Made by a program: the position numbers and the translations under genes. Shown here piece after piece: positions 24,501-37,771 of a stretch of DNA of 64,000 nucleotides. The first letter of the stretch is position 1. Each line of letters starts with the position of its first letter. The notes beneath the pieces are model-generated. The model was not told the origin of the DNA, searched no databases, and saw nothing but the letters and a program-made list of their open reading frames with translations. This DNA is from Lichenostomus cassidix (taxonomy: Eukaryota > Chordata > Aves > Passeriformes > Meliphagidae): contig CM039211.1 in the NCBI GenBank assembly GCA_008360975.2, positions 45,221,031 to 45,285,030 of the forward strand, written 5' to 3'.

Positions 24501-25926
24501 AAGAATAAAGTAAAAATACGCCGATAAAAATCCTTGAGAAAGGGTATCTCTTGTTCTTCTTTGAAAGTTAAGTAATGATGATAAACTCTGTATTGACTTA
24601 GTTTATGACATATTGAATATCTATCTAATTTGTTCATTAATAGTAAGGATTAAAAATTCACTAGTGCACAAAACTAAAATATCCTATTTGGGGTTTTTGC
24701 TTATTCCCTTTGCTTGTGTTAGATATATGTGAACAATCAATTAAAGTGAACAAAAAAAGTGTCTGTCGGTTAAAAAGCTGCTTGTTTTTTTCTTGATACA
24801 ACATGATATGCTTCTGCTGAGAACAGTAATGTAGAGCTCAAGGTCAAAGTCACTTCTGTGTTGTGTAAGGTAATTCTTCTTTGTGGGTTCAAAACCATAT
24901 TGGCCTTCTGACATAAAAGATACCTTGAAGTCGAGTAAGTAAGTGGAGTAAGCAGTCAATTGTAATGCCTCTGTAACAGGGAAAGACAAACCAAAAAACA
25001 CCACAAACAAATAGTGCACCTCCCACAAAACTCTATCAAGATCTATGCTACCAGCCTTACTCTAAGTTACAGAAGATAAAAAAGGGAAAAACAAAAAACA
25101 AAGCAAAATAACAACAACAACTAACCAAAAAAAAAAAAAAAACCCCACCAAAACAAAAAAAGCCCCAAAAAAGCAAGAAGGAAGGCTGTTGCAAAGAATA
25201 TTGGTTAGCTGTAGGCACCTGTCTGAAAATGAGCTTGGCAGCCTTTGTTCCTGGTCGTGTTCTGATTTGGAATGTTTCAAAAACCTGCAGTGAGGATTTT
25301 CTTTAACCTTGGGAAGCAGTGCATGCAACTAGGAATAATTTTCTAATTTTAGAAAAGAAAACCTTTTTTTCTCAATATTTTTCACATAGATTTGATTGTA
25401 TTATTATAAAATAAATACTACAGATAATATTTATTCTAATATTATAAGCATAAAATAAACTTTTTATTTCCTATTTCATTTCATATTTGCTATAGTGGTT
25501 TTTTACTTAAAATAGAAAATAGAGCACACTGCTTTGTGTTTAATATCTTTTTCTTTTTGGTACTTTTAATGTTTCTGATGGATACGAAGCTTAAAAATAT
25601 GTAAATTATTAGCTGGAAAGTGAAAAAAATAGCTGAACAGGGAAGAAAAGAATTTGAACGCACAGTTATGTTTCATTTATAGCTGGAAAATATTGGGGAT
25701 TTTAAAAGAAAATTGATTTTAGAAAATTTAAAAGGCTAAAATATTTTCTAAGAAAGCTATACATTATTTTAAAAATTATTAGCCCAAGCTGTTTTTATGT
25801 TTTTTTGGCATTGGTAGACCACTTTAATTTTGAACTATTCTCAGTAACATAATGTAAATCTTATTCTCCTTCCTAAAAAAAACATATAAAGTTCTTTTAT
25901 TGCTAAATTCTTCCAAAGGAGAACAA
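21587..25926. other. AT-rich gene desert, no gene seen
   Basis: No gene could be supported. An A-rich tract with ccaaaa and aacaac units fills about 25080-25175; on the minus strand it yields the phenylalanine/valine-rich frame at 25062-25328, which is low-complexity and not a protein. Other open frames, including one of 112 codons at 24039-24377 on the minus strand, lack recognisable domains. Confidence 0.6.
25080..25175. repeat. A-rich low-complexity tract
   Basis: The tract is almost only A and C on the plus strand, including a long uninterrupted A run near 25126-25142 followed by ccccaccaaaac-type units. It could be the degenerate tail of an old retroposed element, but no body is recognisable beside it. 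Confidence 0.75.
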
Positions 25927-25968
25927 AAAATCACACAATCAGAATCACGTAATTATTAAGGTTGGAAA
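25927..25968 (-). mobile_element. Tiny CR1 3'-end remnant, minus strand
   Basis: About 40 bases (aaatcacacaatcagaatcacgtaat followed by aaggttggaaa) match the extreme 3' end of CR1 read in reverse and then similarity stops. It is either a very short truncated insertion or the surviving end of an older one. Confidence 0.65.
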
Positions 25969-26204
25969 TTTATTTTGTTCTTTTAGAAAATAAGCTTAAA
26001 AAGGCACAAGACATGCCTTCCTTGGAATTTTGGGAAACATGCTAGCAACAAAAGTATTAGTGAAAGAGGATTCCTTTTCCTTTCCAATCTACTTTGATTT
26101 TGCTCAGGTAGCCCAAAAATATGAATTCTTTAATTGTAGAAGGAAAAGGTCTGTAGATTGCAGTCTTTAATAAGTTTCACAGAGAAGCTTATTCTGTTTT
26201 ACTG

Positions 26205-26395
26205 TCATAGAATCAGAGAATCGTAGATAGAATCATAAAATTGTTTAAGTTAGAAAAGACCTCTGAGATCATTGAGTCCAACCTTTGACCAATCATGTCA
26301 GCTATATCCTAGGATTAAGTGCTGTGTCTAGTCATTTTTCTGAACACGTTCACAAGCTGTGACTCCACCACTGTCCTGTTCCAGTTCCAAAGTTC
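26205..26395 (-). mobile_element. CR1 LINE fragment, diverged subfamily, minus strand
   Basis: The tail reads catagaatcagagaatcgtag, then 'aagttagaaaagacctctgagatcattgagtccaacc', and ends with a 'gtgactccaccactgtcctgttcc' block. This differs from the other copies in the window in the middle section, and corresponds to an older CR1 type with the 'gagatcatcgagtccaacc' signature. Confidence 0.88.
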
Positions 26396-27728
26396 CAAAG
26401 TAATGGATTTTTTTCTTTGGTATATTCTTTTATGGTTGTTGATTTTTATTATTCTGTGGCAAAATCTTCAAAAGGCTTACTCTCCTTTAATTGTAAATTG
26501 AATTATCTATCTGGTTGTAATTTTTTTCTTTTTGAAATCTTAGTAGGAGTGCTCTGTGATGTGCAGGCTGCCCTCAGATACATAGCTGAAAAGACATTTT
26601 AAATAGTCCTTGGTTGTGATAGAAGAGGACAGAAAGTTGATCAAAGCACACATAAGGGGCTTCCTTCACCCCCTCTTGAACAACAGAATAATATAATACA
26701 TCAAGTTATCTGTTAATGCTGCTTTTAATGAATCTCTTCCATGGGGAAAAAAACCCAAATAAACACTTGTCTTCCTGCACCCATTTATCTTAATGTATGG
26801 AAGTATAAAATAGAGACAGAGGATAAAGAAATAGGCCCAGTTATGGTCTGGCTAAAGTAATTTTGTGTGCAGTAAAGACATGCATGAATTGATGCCAAAT
26901 ACTGTTTGGTGCTCCTTTCTGGAAGCCCTGATTTCCTTAGTTTTTTTTGAAATGTTGATCAGGACAAATTGTACCTGAAAACTTCCTGTCATTTCCTAAA
27001 TTAAAACTGGAAAACATCATCTGAAAATTTGCATACCCCAAACTAGGAGAAAGCAGGGATCTACAAAAACATAGCTAAGCATTGGCCTGTTTGTATTGCA
27101 CAAGTAATTTATGTTTTATTCTTTTATGTAAGTATATCATAGACTGATTATTAAAGAATGTTAAACAAAAAGGAGCTTATATGCCATTAAACGTCCTGGC
27201 AATATCCTGGCAATTTTAGAAGAATATAATTTTTGTAGGTGTGTACTGAATTTTTGTAGGGTTGTATCCAAACTCTTTTGCCATCAGCACACTTCCAGCA
27301 TACTAACTCTGCGATTATTTTGTTTAAACTCAGATTTCTTTTCCTGAACAAAAAGCACAGACTGTTGGCCCTGGTTTTGGCATATTCTGTTACATCAATT
27401 TGGAATTATCTGGGTCAGCAGACAAAAGAAATTGGGAATTCTATTGTCTATATTGCTTTTACCAAGGTTTAACTATCTCTTCTCTTCTATGATTAAAGAA
27501 GTTTTCAGGTCTTCTGATCTGTCAAAACTCTTTTGGGAACTCTTATGAGAATCAGTTATTTCTGTATATTGAAATAAATATGTTGTTTCCCCACTTCTAG
27601 TCAAATGAGAGGTTTGCACTTACTCTCTGATCTCCTAACAAGGAGAAAAAAAATCCATTATTTTCATAACTCACGGGTATTTAAAGGAGATTGTGCAGTT
27701 ATACACAGATTGTTGTGTAATTATAGGT
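26396..27728. other. AT-rich intergenic sequence, no gene seen
   Basis: No exon, RNA gene or repeat recognised between two CR1 copies. Confidence 0.6.
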
Positions 27729-28122
27729 AGAATCACAGACTCTACGAATTGTAGAATCATAGAATAGGTGGATTAAAAGAGACCTTAGAAGATCTAGTCA
27801 TCTCCCTGTTGCTATAGACATGGGCATCATTCACTATATCAGATGTTCAAAGCCCCATTCAACCTGACCTTGAATTTTTCAGTGAAATTGTACCAATTTT
27901 TCATCCATCAATACACTTAAGTCCTTCTCTGCAGGGCTGCTCTCAACTCCTTCACCCCCCAGTCTGTACTGATGTTGGGGATTGTTCTGACCCATCTGCA
28001 GGACTTTGAACTTGGCTTTGTTACACTTGATGAGATTTTATGGGACCACTCCTCAAGACTGTCAAGGTCCCTCTGCGTGTCATCCCTTCCCTCATGTCTA
28101 TCAAACTTTGATGTACTGAGCA
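27729..28122 (-). mobile_element. CR1 LINE fragment reaching the end of ORF2, minus strand
   Basis: The low-coordinate side has the CR1 tail (aatcacagactctacg, gtagaatcatagaatagg). Farther right are blocks from the C-terminal ORF2 region read in reverse: 'tccttctctgcagggctgctctcaactcc', 'ccccagtctgtactgatgttgggg', 'ggactttgaacttggctttgttacacttgatgag', 'caagactgtcaaggtccctctgcgtgtcatccctt'. The minus-strand frame here is broken and non-functional. It shares blocks with the copy at 29.7 kb, so the two are separate insertions. Confidence 0.92.
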
Positions 28123-29679
28123 CTAAAGCTGTTTTTAAAAATGGTTTTTAAGCACTGTGCAAGAGGAATTCTGAACTTGCAATAGTACAGAATATTATCA
28201 GAAATTTCAGTTACATCAGTTAACACCATATTTTTTGAAGACTTCCAGAATCACAACTACTGTGTCTAGCAAGGCATCGGTTTCCAAATGAGATGCCATT
28301 TGACTGACAAAGTTAATATTCAAGTATACAGCTATTAAAAAGGCAGGGAAGTGATACATGTGAAAAACGGTCAAGGAGGCTCTGTTCTTTAGTCAGTGGT
28401 TTTATTGGCTCAAGTTTTCCATGGCTGTTTCCTCCAATCAACCATCAGAACAAAACATGAAATAAAATGCACCTATCTGCTTCATAGAGATGACAAGGGC
28501 ATTCAAAATTCCCCAGTGACTGAGGACATCCCTCACTATGGGACTGCAAGGTCAACATTGTTCCACTTAAAACTTTGATGTCATCAAGATAGTCTGCATC
28601 CTTACAGCAACAGAACAAAAATCTAGTACAAATATAAGCAAAAGCCATGACTTCATACACTCCTGTGTGATAACCGAGTATGCAGAAGCTCACTAGGGAC
28701 AGAAGTAGGGTTGTTAATTTTGAATGTAAAATTTTCCTGATGCTGTGTCTCCCTTGTTATATTCCCTCTAAATCACCCTACAGTGATAAATCTGGCTGTT
28801 TAAGGTGTCTCTTTGGCAGGCTGTCCTTTGATTAGGCAATTTATCTTTAACATGCCCAAAAAGAGATGTTCTCCATGAACAATAGTTGACAGTTACTTGT
28901 ACTGTGAATGCTATATTGTACTGGATGGGAAATATACACGGTGAGTGAGATCAGCCAACACAAATGCTCCTTAATAAATGGCCATACTATGTACCAACAA
29001 TATATAGCCATTACTATACACAGAAAAGATGCTGCAGGATCAGGAAAATATGGACACAATATATTTCATATTAAATAAGATTTATCCAGGTATTCTGCAA
29101 AACATGGTTTGACTTAGACAACATGTCTTACAGAGATGGAGAGGTTGGAGAAAATAAGAGGGATGCTGATTATTTAACAAACCATGTGAAACAAGTGGTC
29201 TGCAGTTAAGTGTGAACAAAAGCAGCCATAATTAAGTGGTCCAGGCTTACATTAAATCTATATGAAGTATTAGTTACAAAGTTTAAAACATTGACAGACT
29301 TAACTATCTTTTTTAAGATGCCTCAGAAACAGCAATGTGTCGTATAAAACTTTATACACTAGTGGTGAAGACTTGCTAGCTAAATTTCAGTCAATATTTC
29401 AATAGAGGTCTTGATAGGAAATGTTTAATTTTTAGCCTATGTTGTTGGCTTTTATTCTAATGTAGATGTTACACAGTTTTTCTGTACAATGGTCCAGTAT
29501 CTTGGCCCACATCTACTGCTACAGAGGATCAGCACAGAAAATCTTGACCAAAACAAGAAAATAAGTCAGTAACATCTAAACTTGTGATTTTTATGAAGAT
29601 AATTGTCCTTGAAATATTGCTAAAGTGAAAATGTAATTTAATTGAACATAATAAAGTTTAAAGTTAATTTTATCTATAG
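28123..29679. other. AT-rich intergenic sequence, no gene seen
   Basis: No gene or repeat recognised between two CR1 copies. Open frames present are under 85 codons and unremarkable. Confidence 0.6.
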
Positions 29680-30815
29680 TTTCTCTGGGCAACACGTTCC
29701 AGTGTCTACAAAGCTCTAGAAAAATTTTCTTTCTTAGAACAAGTCTAAATCTAGTCTCAGTTTAAAACCATTGTCACTTTTGTCACTACAGGCCCTTTTA
29801 ATACGTCTTTCTCTGTCTTTCTTATGAGGCTCTTCCATTATACTGAAAGACAATAATCAGGATTCCTTGGAGCCTTCTCTTCATCAGGCTGTGCAACCTG
29901 AAGTCTCTCCGACTTTCTTCATGGGGGAAGTGTTCCAGCCCTTTGTCTTATTGTACTTGGTAAAGTTTTATGGGACCATTTCTCAAGACTGTCAAGATCT
30001 CTTTGCATGTCATCCATACCCTCATGTCTATCAACTGCACTGCTCAGCTTGTCAACACCTGAACAAATGCCAAGTGCACTCAATCCCACCGGCCATGTCA
30101 TCAATAAATACATTGAATAGCTCTATACTGACCCCTGAGGGACACCATATGTCACTGATCCTCATTGGGACATTGAGCCATTGACAGCAGCTCTTTGCGT
30201 GTGGCCAATCCAAATGATTCCATATGCATCAAATAGTCTGTCCATTAAGCACTCATCTCAATGATTTAATGACAAACCTGTTGCGTGGGACCATGTCAAA
30301 GGCCTTGCAGAAGTCAAGACAGGTGACATCACTTGCTATTTTCTTATCCACCAATGCAGACACTCCATTGCAGTAAGCCACCAACTTAGGTAGGCACAAT
30401 TTGCCCTTTGTGAAGGGCATCTTGTTGGATGTTTCCAATCACCTCCCTGCCATCCACATGCCTTGACATATCTCCCAGGAAGATCTTTGTCCTGATTCAG
30501 AGAGGAGAGGGTGACCGGTTGGTAATTCCCAGCATCTTTGGTTTTAGCCTTTTAAAAACTGGGAGTAGTGTTTTCATTTTTTAGTCACCATGTGTACTGT
30601 CATGACTTTTTAAATATTGTGGAGAGTTGTTTCACAACTGCACTGGAGAGTTCGCTCAGAGCTCTGGGATGGTTCTTGTCAGGTCCCGTGAATTCATATA
30701 TGTTGTTTCCTCAGATGGTCTCCAATCTGATTTTATCTTAAAAAAATGGGACATCATTCTCTCAATCCCTGCCTTGAGATTCAGCAGTTTGAGAGGTATT
30801 TGGAGAGGGATTACA
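29680..30815 (-). mobile_element. CR1 LINE fragment with part of the reverse-transcriptase region, minus strand
   Basis: This is the longest CR1 copy in the window. Reading leftward on the minus strand it holds part of the reverse transcriptase and the ORF2 C-terminus, then the non-coding 3' part. The frame at 30253-30438 contains the reverse-transcriptase motif LDFCKAFDMVPRN, and the frame at 29919-30113 contains DMQRDLDSLEKWSHK, a conserved CR1 stretch beyond the catalytic domain. Stops and shifts separate these pieces, so no active enzyme is encoded. The extreme 3' tail is missing on the left, where similarity begins at ttctctgggcaacacgttcc. A CR1 enzyme would copy element RNA into a nicked chromosome; this copy is a fossil. 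Confidence 0.93.
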
Positions 30816-31456
30816 ATGGATTATAACCTTTTAGCTCTTACGCATTTTTTGCACCAATCACAAATGAGCCATGAAATTTTCACAAAACATTTATGGCAAC
30901 AGACTGGGTTTCATATTAAAACTACAGTACATTTCAGCAGCAAGTGCTAGAGGTTTCCAACTTATGTGGAAATACAGTGCTGAAATATAATGGTTTGGTT
31001 TTGACCCTGCCTTTCCATTTATCTCTAGAAGAAATGACTTTTTCTTGGAAGCTTGTAGAAATTTAGTAATAAATTGTGGGACAGTTTTCAGATTTTAAGT
31101 TGGTTTCTCAGAAGAGCAGGGAAGAGACCTTGAATATGTTAGTTGACTATGATAGACAGAATTTATTTTATTCCCTGGTGCATTATTTTCAAGTGTTTGC
31201 AGGGTGATGGTTTTTTTTTTTATTTCTAGCCATACCCATCATTTGCTATTATCATACCATGTTCTGAAGTTAGAGACTCTATACTAAAAAAGGTTTGGAA
31301 GACAATAATTGTCAGTAAAGTGACTAATATTAACTCTGCAATATGAAAATAAAAAATTACATTTCCAAAGAAGTGCATGTCATTTATTAATTTAGTGTTA
31401 CTTAGAGAATGGAGTTGTATTTTTTGTTCATTAATTGCTGAACGTAGTTAGAACAG
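30816..31456. other. AT-rich intergenic sequence, no gene seen
   Basis: No feature recognised between the CR1 copy and the next LTR. It ends with the target sequence aacag (31452-31456) duplicated by the LTR insertion. Confidence 0.6.
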
Positions 31457-32508
31457 TATTGGGTTTGCATGGCAAGGCTTTGATAGTGGAGGGGAGAGAT
31501 TACAGGGGTGGCTTCTGTGAAAAGTTGCCAGCAGCTTCTGATGTGCTCAACAAAGCCAAAGCCGGCCATCTCTGAGAAGGACTCACCTCTGACCAGTAGT
31601 GGTAGTAGCATTTCTGGGATAATTTATTTAAAAGCAAAAAATTGTTATGAAAAAATAATTGAGGTCAGAGATGACACGGGTGAGAATATGCAACAGAAAC
31701 AGCTCTGCAGACACCAACATCAGTGCAGAAGGAGGGGGAGGAGGTGCTACAGGTGCCAAAGTGGAGATTCTCCTGCAGCACATGGCAAAGACCATAGTGA
31801 GCTAGGCTGGGCCCCTACAGCTTCCATGGGGAAGCAGGTGAATATGCCCAAAGGAGGCTGTGATGCCACAGGAAGGGCATGCTGGAATAGGCCCCTGGCA
31901 GCAGCTGTGACTCTGGAGAGAGGACCCTGTCAGGTTTGCTGGCAGGGCTTTTGACCCCATGGGACACCCATGCTGGAGCAGCCTGTTCCTGTAGAACTGC
32001 ACTCTGTGAAAGGGACCAACATTGGAGTAATTCATAAAGAACTGCAGACTGTAGGAAGGACTTGCATTGCAGAAGTCTGTGAAGGAATGTCTCCTGAGGG
32101 AGGGACCTTACTCTGGAGCAGGGGTCTTCCTGAGGATGAAGGAGCAGCAGAAACAATGTGTGATCAACTGGCTGCAATCCCATTCCCCATCTCCCTGCAC
32201 CGGTGAGGTGAAGGACATAGAGAATCAGGAATACGGTTATGCCCAGGAAGAAGGCAGGGGTGGGGGAAAGTGTTTTCAAGTATTATTTTACTTCCATTCT
32301 CTTTCAATTTGTTTGGTAATAAATTCAATTAATTTCCCCAAGTTGGTTCTGTTTAGCCCATGGCAGTAACCGGTGAGTGAGCTCTCCCTGTCCTTATCCC
32401 AACCCACGAGTCTTTCACTATATTTTTTTCTCCTGTGTCCAATTGAGGTTGGGAATATTAGAGCAGCTTTATTGGATGCCTGGCACCCAGCCAAGGTCAA
32501 ACCACCAA
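31457..32508 (+). mobile_element. Nearly intact solo ERVL LTR, plus strand
   Basis: This 1,052-bp element starts at tattgggtttgcatggc and ends at gccaaggtcaaaccacc. It carries all blocks of a common avian ERVL LTR in order: a U3 part with tttatttaaaagc (TATA-like, about 31624-31632), the repeated 'ctgcagacacc', 'ggaggtgctacaggtgcc' and 'ggacccac'-type units, aataaa at 32318-32323, 'cccaagttggttctgtt', and 'gtccttatcccaacccacgag'. An exact 5-bp duplication aacag flanks it (31452-31456 and 32509-32513), consistent with ERVL integration and a clean solo LTR left by recombination. Open frames of 148 and 154 codons inside it are not genes. Confidence 0.92.
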
Positions 32509-33689
32509 AACAGCTCAAATATCTGAGGTACTGTATTTACATTCTGACTTGTAATTTAATGCATGCTGTTATATAAGCATTAGTGTTCTTTCAGTAAAGT
32601 ATCAGACAGCATGTAATTTACAATACTACAATATTCAATGATTCTGGTATATTATAACTATAAATATAGGGTTCTGCATTTTCTGTAATTTTGGCACAAG
32701 ATAATCCTTTATATTAATGGAATTAATGTTTATTGTACAGCAATTACCTTAGAAGGAATGCTGAGGTTCTTACTGCCTAGCAGCTAAATGGCCATAGCAA
32801 GCAACTAAGCACCGGTATGTGGATCTCCTTTGTACCTAAGTCTTGCCTTGCTAAAGTGTACCTGGCACTGCTGCACCAAAGAAAAACCATTAAACAAAGC
32901 TGACAGGAGTCAAGGGGAAAAAAATAAGAGGATATTGCAGAGAGAATGACCTTCTTGTAAGAACTTGCTTTTTTTTAGCATCCTTCTCTAATAATGTGTG
33001 TCTCAGAGAGCTTGTTGGAGAGCTCTAAATGGTATTGTAAATTGGCGTAGTCTTTGAGAGAAAAATTATTCCTTTATCTATGGCCAGTCAACAGTCTGTG
33101 TATTAATGCATTTTAGTAATCTTCACTGATATAAGCTCTACTTTCCAATGTCCATTCTCCATTATTTCAGAATCATCAGATAAAAAAAGTCACCCCAAAA
33201 CATAAAACCCCATATCTTTTAAAATTTTGAGCTGATTCACAAAGAGAAAGTAAGACACCTTGTAGCAGCAATGACCAGTATGACAACACAGTCTCCCCAT
33301 TTCTCAATAATTTTTTACCACTGAATGCTTTAACCTTCTATCCTGAAATTCAGACTGCATCCTGCCTTTGGTTGTTAGATCCCAGAGTAATCGTGTATTG
33401 ATAGAGGTGTCTTCCAACAGAATCATGCCATTGCTGATCAATTTAAGAAGACTCATAAGAGAAGACTACAAAAATTTCATAGGATTGGGACCCAGCCGGT
33501 AGCACTCACTCCCACAGATGCTGAGAATTCCCACAGGCTTGGCGTTTTTTGAAACTAAATATAAGACATATTTTTATTTAACTTTCCCCCAGTACGGCAT
33601 TTTCACTGCAAGATATGCATACAGCGTTTCTCTCTACCATAGATATTGTACACCAGCACCTCCTTTCTTCACCCCCTTCAATTAAAAAG

Positions 33690-33815
33690 TAAAACTGTAA
33701 AAAAATAAAAAACAATAACATCAGCAAAACAAACAATAAAAAAGAAACCCAAAAGAAACCCCCTCCCAAAAATGAAAAGCAGAAAAAACCCCACCCACTA
33801 CTAAAACCCAACCCC
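33690..33815. repeat. A/C-rich low-complexity tract
   Basis: Runs of a broken by cc, with aaacaataaa and aaacccc-type units. On the minus strand this gives a phenylalanine/leucine-rich frame that is a composition artefact. Confidence 0.75.
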
Positions 33816-36800
33816 AATTAATTAAGCTACATCTGTCACACAGTAAGAATAGGAGAGAAGAAGAAAAGAACCAGGATGTCTGCTGTTTCTTCTATTTTTA
33901 AATACTCCAGAGGCACTTTGATTCTATGGTGATGAGGCTATATATGTATCTAGATAGTTAATTCCTTAGTCCTCTAAGGGAGTCACTGGAAAATAAATGT
34001 TGATATATAATTGACTCATAGACATATTGCCTCTGGCAATATGCTATAGAAATGGCATCATGAGATCGAAGGAAACAGATCACAGATTTTAGTAACTGAC
34101 ACTTCACATTTTGTAAGTTTATCCCTATATATTTCAAATGTTAATTGGGATTATAAATCTTTCTACATTTGAGTGAGGTTGGGCTTTATCTCCTTGACAG
34201 TAACCTAGTATTATATTTTAAACTTACAGAATTAAAATTACTAATATCAGCATGAGCTGGAATAGTAAAATTACATGTTAATTGTAAATTCACAATTAAA
34301 ACCGACACTTGCTCTGACATGTGACTGCATGAACATTGTGGTGGCAAAATGCTAGCAGTGCTTTTTTGACGCTGCATATGTAATTAGGAAAAAAATTCTA
34401 CCTCCTGTCAGGGTTTTCTGTCTAACTGTAGGGTATGTTTTCCATCTCTTTTGTTAATATTACATTTCTGGGGTTTTTTTATTGGTCCAACCAATAACAA
34501 ATAGTATTCTGAAATCAAGGGGAAAGGAATTGGTTAGTGCGGTTATTGTTGCATGTATAGGAGAGAAAATAAAATGGGAAATGCTGTAGTTTGAAGGCAG
34601 AGATTTGGGATGCATTCAGAGGAGTGATTTGGTGACAATGTCTAGATAGTTAACATTTTTAAGTTTGACTCCTTGAGGGGTATGGTACCTATCAAGCTGT
34701 CTTTCTGACAAGACAGCACTCTACTCAGTTATGAATAGATAATGCATTTAAAAGCGGAGCGGGGGGAGTGGCGGGAAGAATCACAGAATAATATAAACCA
34801 ACAGTTAGTAGAAGGCATAACTTTAAATACAGATGGGTTGTAATGCATGTTAGGGAGACTTCTACAATTTTAGAATCTTAAGAGACCATATGTGGGGGCA
34901 GGTAGTGGGAGGAATGCAAAATTTGTGGGTTTAAAAAATAACAACAGAAAACCTGTGGTGAAGTTCTAAAAAAAGATTATGTTAATTTGTGATTCATTGC
35001 CAAATGCAACTAGAGATTCATAGCACCAATTAAATCAAGTATTCTAATTAAAACGTGTTTTTGTTTTAGTCCATGAAAGTTGTGCGAAGTTAGTGAGAGC
35101 GTGTTTCTCTAAACTTCCTAATAATTTTAAAATTTCAAGGATGAAGAAGAGCATTAAAAATAGGAGAATGAAGATTTTGCACTAGTCAAAAATCATAAAT
35201 AAGATCAGAGCTCTCTTTGTGAAGCGTGTAGTTTTGACCTTGAATGACTCTTCAAACTTGTATTTATTTGGTTGATCTTAATGTTTTTAAGACCAAGGAT
35301 CCATTGTCACTGTATAAAGTTTGTGCCCAAGACATTTGCAACTAGACCTTGTAGGAGGACCAGTTCTATCCTGTTTCACAAGGTTTAGCTTAAATAGTTT
35401 ACTGTGGTTATTGTGTATAGTTATTACTCTGGATAATGTTCCATAGAAGTTTCAGTGTCAAAGAAGACATGTCTAAGGAACCACTCCAAAGGAGAGGACC
35501 AGGAGTCTGAGATGTGCAACATCTGCATTTAGAAATTAATCTAGAATTGTTGACACAGCGTGATGTCTCTTACATGTATTTTATGTGAAGAGAAGGAAAA
35601 TAATTATCAGGTTTTCAAATCCCCTGATGTGTACAGATTTGCGTAGTTCTAAATTTCACAATTGGACTTAGCAGTCTAAAAGACCCAACCAAAATCCAAA
35701 AGAACCCCAAATGAGACTGTTAATTCTGATAATATCCTCTCTTTAGTCAAAAAGTTCTTCTGATGCACAAAACTAGGTACCAATATATATAAAAATTTTG
35801 GTGCATATAAAACACATTAACAGGACTAGATACTCAGTCACTTTTTCCTCACAGTACTGTTCAACTAACATAACCCACAAATTTCTTATAAGTCTCGTCA
35901 ATTGTATTGAGGAATTTAAATTCTGTAGAAGGTTTTACTTGGTTTTACTTGAAGTGCATTGGAGACAAACTCACAAACACCAAGCTATTTCATTTCTTTG
36001 GCACTGCAATTTTTAAAGCATGTAGTAGTGAATTGTTTTGCAGATATCATCATCCCAAGATTCAGTTTCAGGACATTTAGACAGAATCACTACTCCAGAA
36101 AACACAAATTCTGCACTATGAATGGACCTTAGCCCTTTTGGAATGGGTCATGTCACAACCTGTATAAAAAGGCATATGATCTTTGGTTCTTTCATATACA
36201 AAAGGATCATGGATTAGGAGTGCCTAAATTTCATGGATCACAGTAGGCTTTCTAAGTTCAAAGTAGTATCACATACGAGTAATTAAAAAGAAAAAGAGTC
36301 CAAAAAATGTCTCTCAGAAAACAAATCTCCTCTGCTGATATATGGAGACCTTTTGTATTGACAAAATGCAAAAAAACCTCAGAATTTCCTTGATTTCTTA
36401 AAAAGTTTGAATAAATCATGTAAGCAACTAAAACACAGGCATATAAAGAATTATATTTCATATGCTACTTGGAAATAATACAGTAAATTCAACACCATAA
36501 GTAACACAGTAAATTTTAAGTCCATCCTAAATGTAAGGAAAAATCAAAAGCATGTTTGCTATAAACTACTAGTGTAAGAACAATTTCAATAAATAAATAA
36601 ATAGTATTTAAGCTTTTTATATCAAACCTGAAAATTTTTTTTACTACAATATAAGGAATAATGAAAATTAATAGGTGAAATTTCAATTCCATTTGTTTTG
36701 CTTTGCTTTTATTTTCATCTTTTTATAATTAAAGAAAGAACAATGTTTATTTAGAAATTTTAATAGCACATAAATTTTCTGAAACACCTGTTCAGACACT

Positions 36801-37771
36801 CAGAAGAACAACCAGCCTGGGGTGAGAGAGACAGGAGATGAAAGATGATCAGGGTAATAATTGATACTAATATTATTTACAATGTTCTGTTACCCTCTCT
36901 ACTCAGTCTCTCTTGGATGATCCATGGAGCTTGACATCATAATTAGACAACTGGAGACACAGCCGAAAATATTTATGAAGAGCATGCTGGTTTCAGAAAC
37001 AATGGCATTTCTGGGGCCTGGAGAGGGAAAGTAGTGCTAATGAAATACCAGGTCTGCTTTGCTCCTATCCACCAAAAAACGGCTCACTCCTTTGAGTTTA
37101 TGAGGCTTCTAAAGGCTCAGGAGGGTTACTATCCACACTCCTAAGGCAACAGACAGACAAACAAAACCCCAAAATGCGACACAATTTGAGAAGGAAGCCC
37201 AGAGTCCTAATACCTGAAGGACAGAATTACAAAGTCTTGCAGACTAAGGAATGAAGACTGTTACGAGCGGCAAATGGTTCTGAGATAGAGGGATCTCAGT
37301 GGAGGCAGGTGGAGAGGTCAGCAGGTCCCCAAGAAATAGGGAAACCTTCATCATACAGAACAGAAAATTGTTGTTCCCCCTGCAAAGAAGAGCTTTTATT
37401 TTTTTCCCTAATGGGGTAGAACCTTTCTTTTTTTATTGGGTTAAAATAAAAGGGTATGTAAGAAGTAAGGGGTCAGAATGTCTGTGGTACTTGTTTTGAC
37501 TGGCAGGAGCACTAAAAGCCTGCAGGAAAATATCTTGAGTTTGAAAAATGAGGTGCAAGCTACTATAGGTACAAAATCCAGGGTTTCAGACAGCATCATC
37601 AGCACAATATCTTGACATCTCTGTAACAAAAAGAAAATTCCATGGGTGTCAACACGTCCATAGAACTCAAACTGTGGCCACACTTCTAAGGAAAATTACT
37701 CCTATGACAGCACCTGTCTCATTTTTTTATACTCTTGGAGTATGTTTAAGGCATATGATTAACTTATTTTC

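Noticed and set aside
25062..25328. Hydrophobic minus-strand frame
   Set aside because: Encoded largely by the A-rich low-complexity tract at 25080-25175.
27729..30815. Possibility that the two CR1 pieces are one element split by an insertion
   Set aside because: They share the same CR1 block (the 'caagactgtcaagg...catgtctatcaa' segment), so they overlap on the element and must be two insertions.
31508..32279. Open frames of 148 and 154 codons
   Set aside because: Both are inside the solo ERVL LTR, which is non-coding regulatory sequence.
34779..34802. Short aatcacagaata match to a CR1 tail
   Set aside because: Too short and without the following CR1 blocks.
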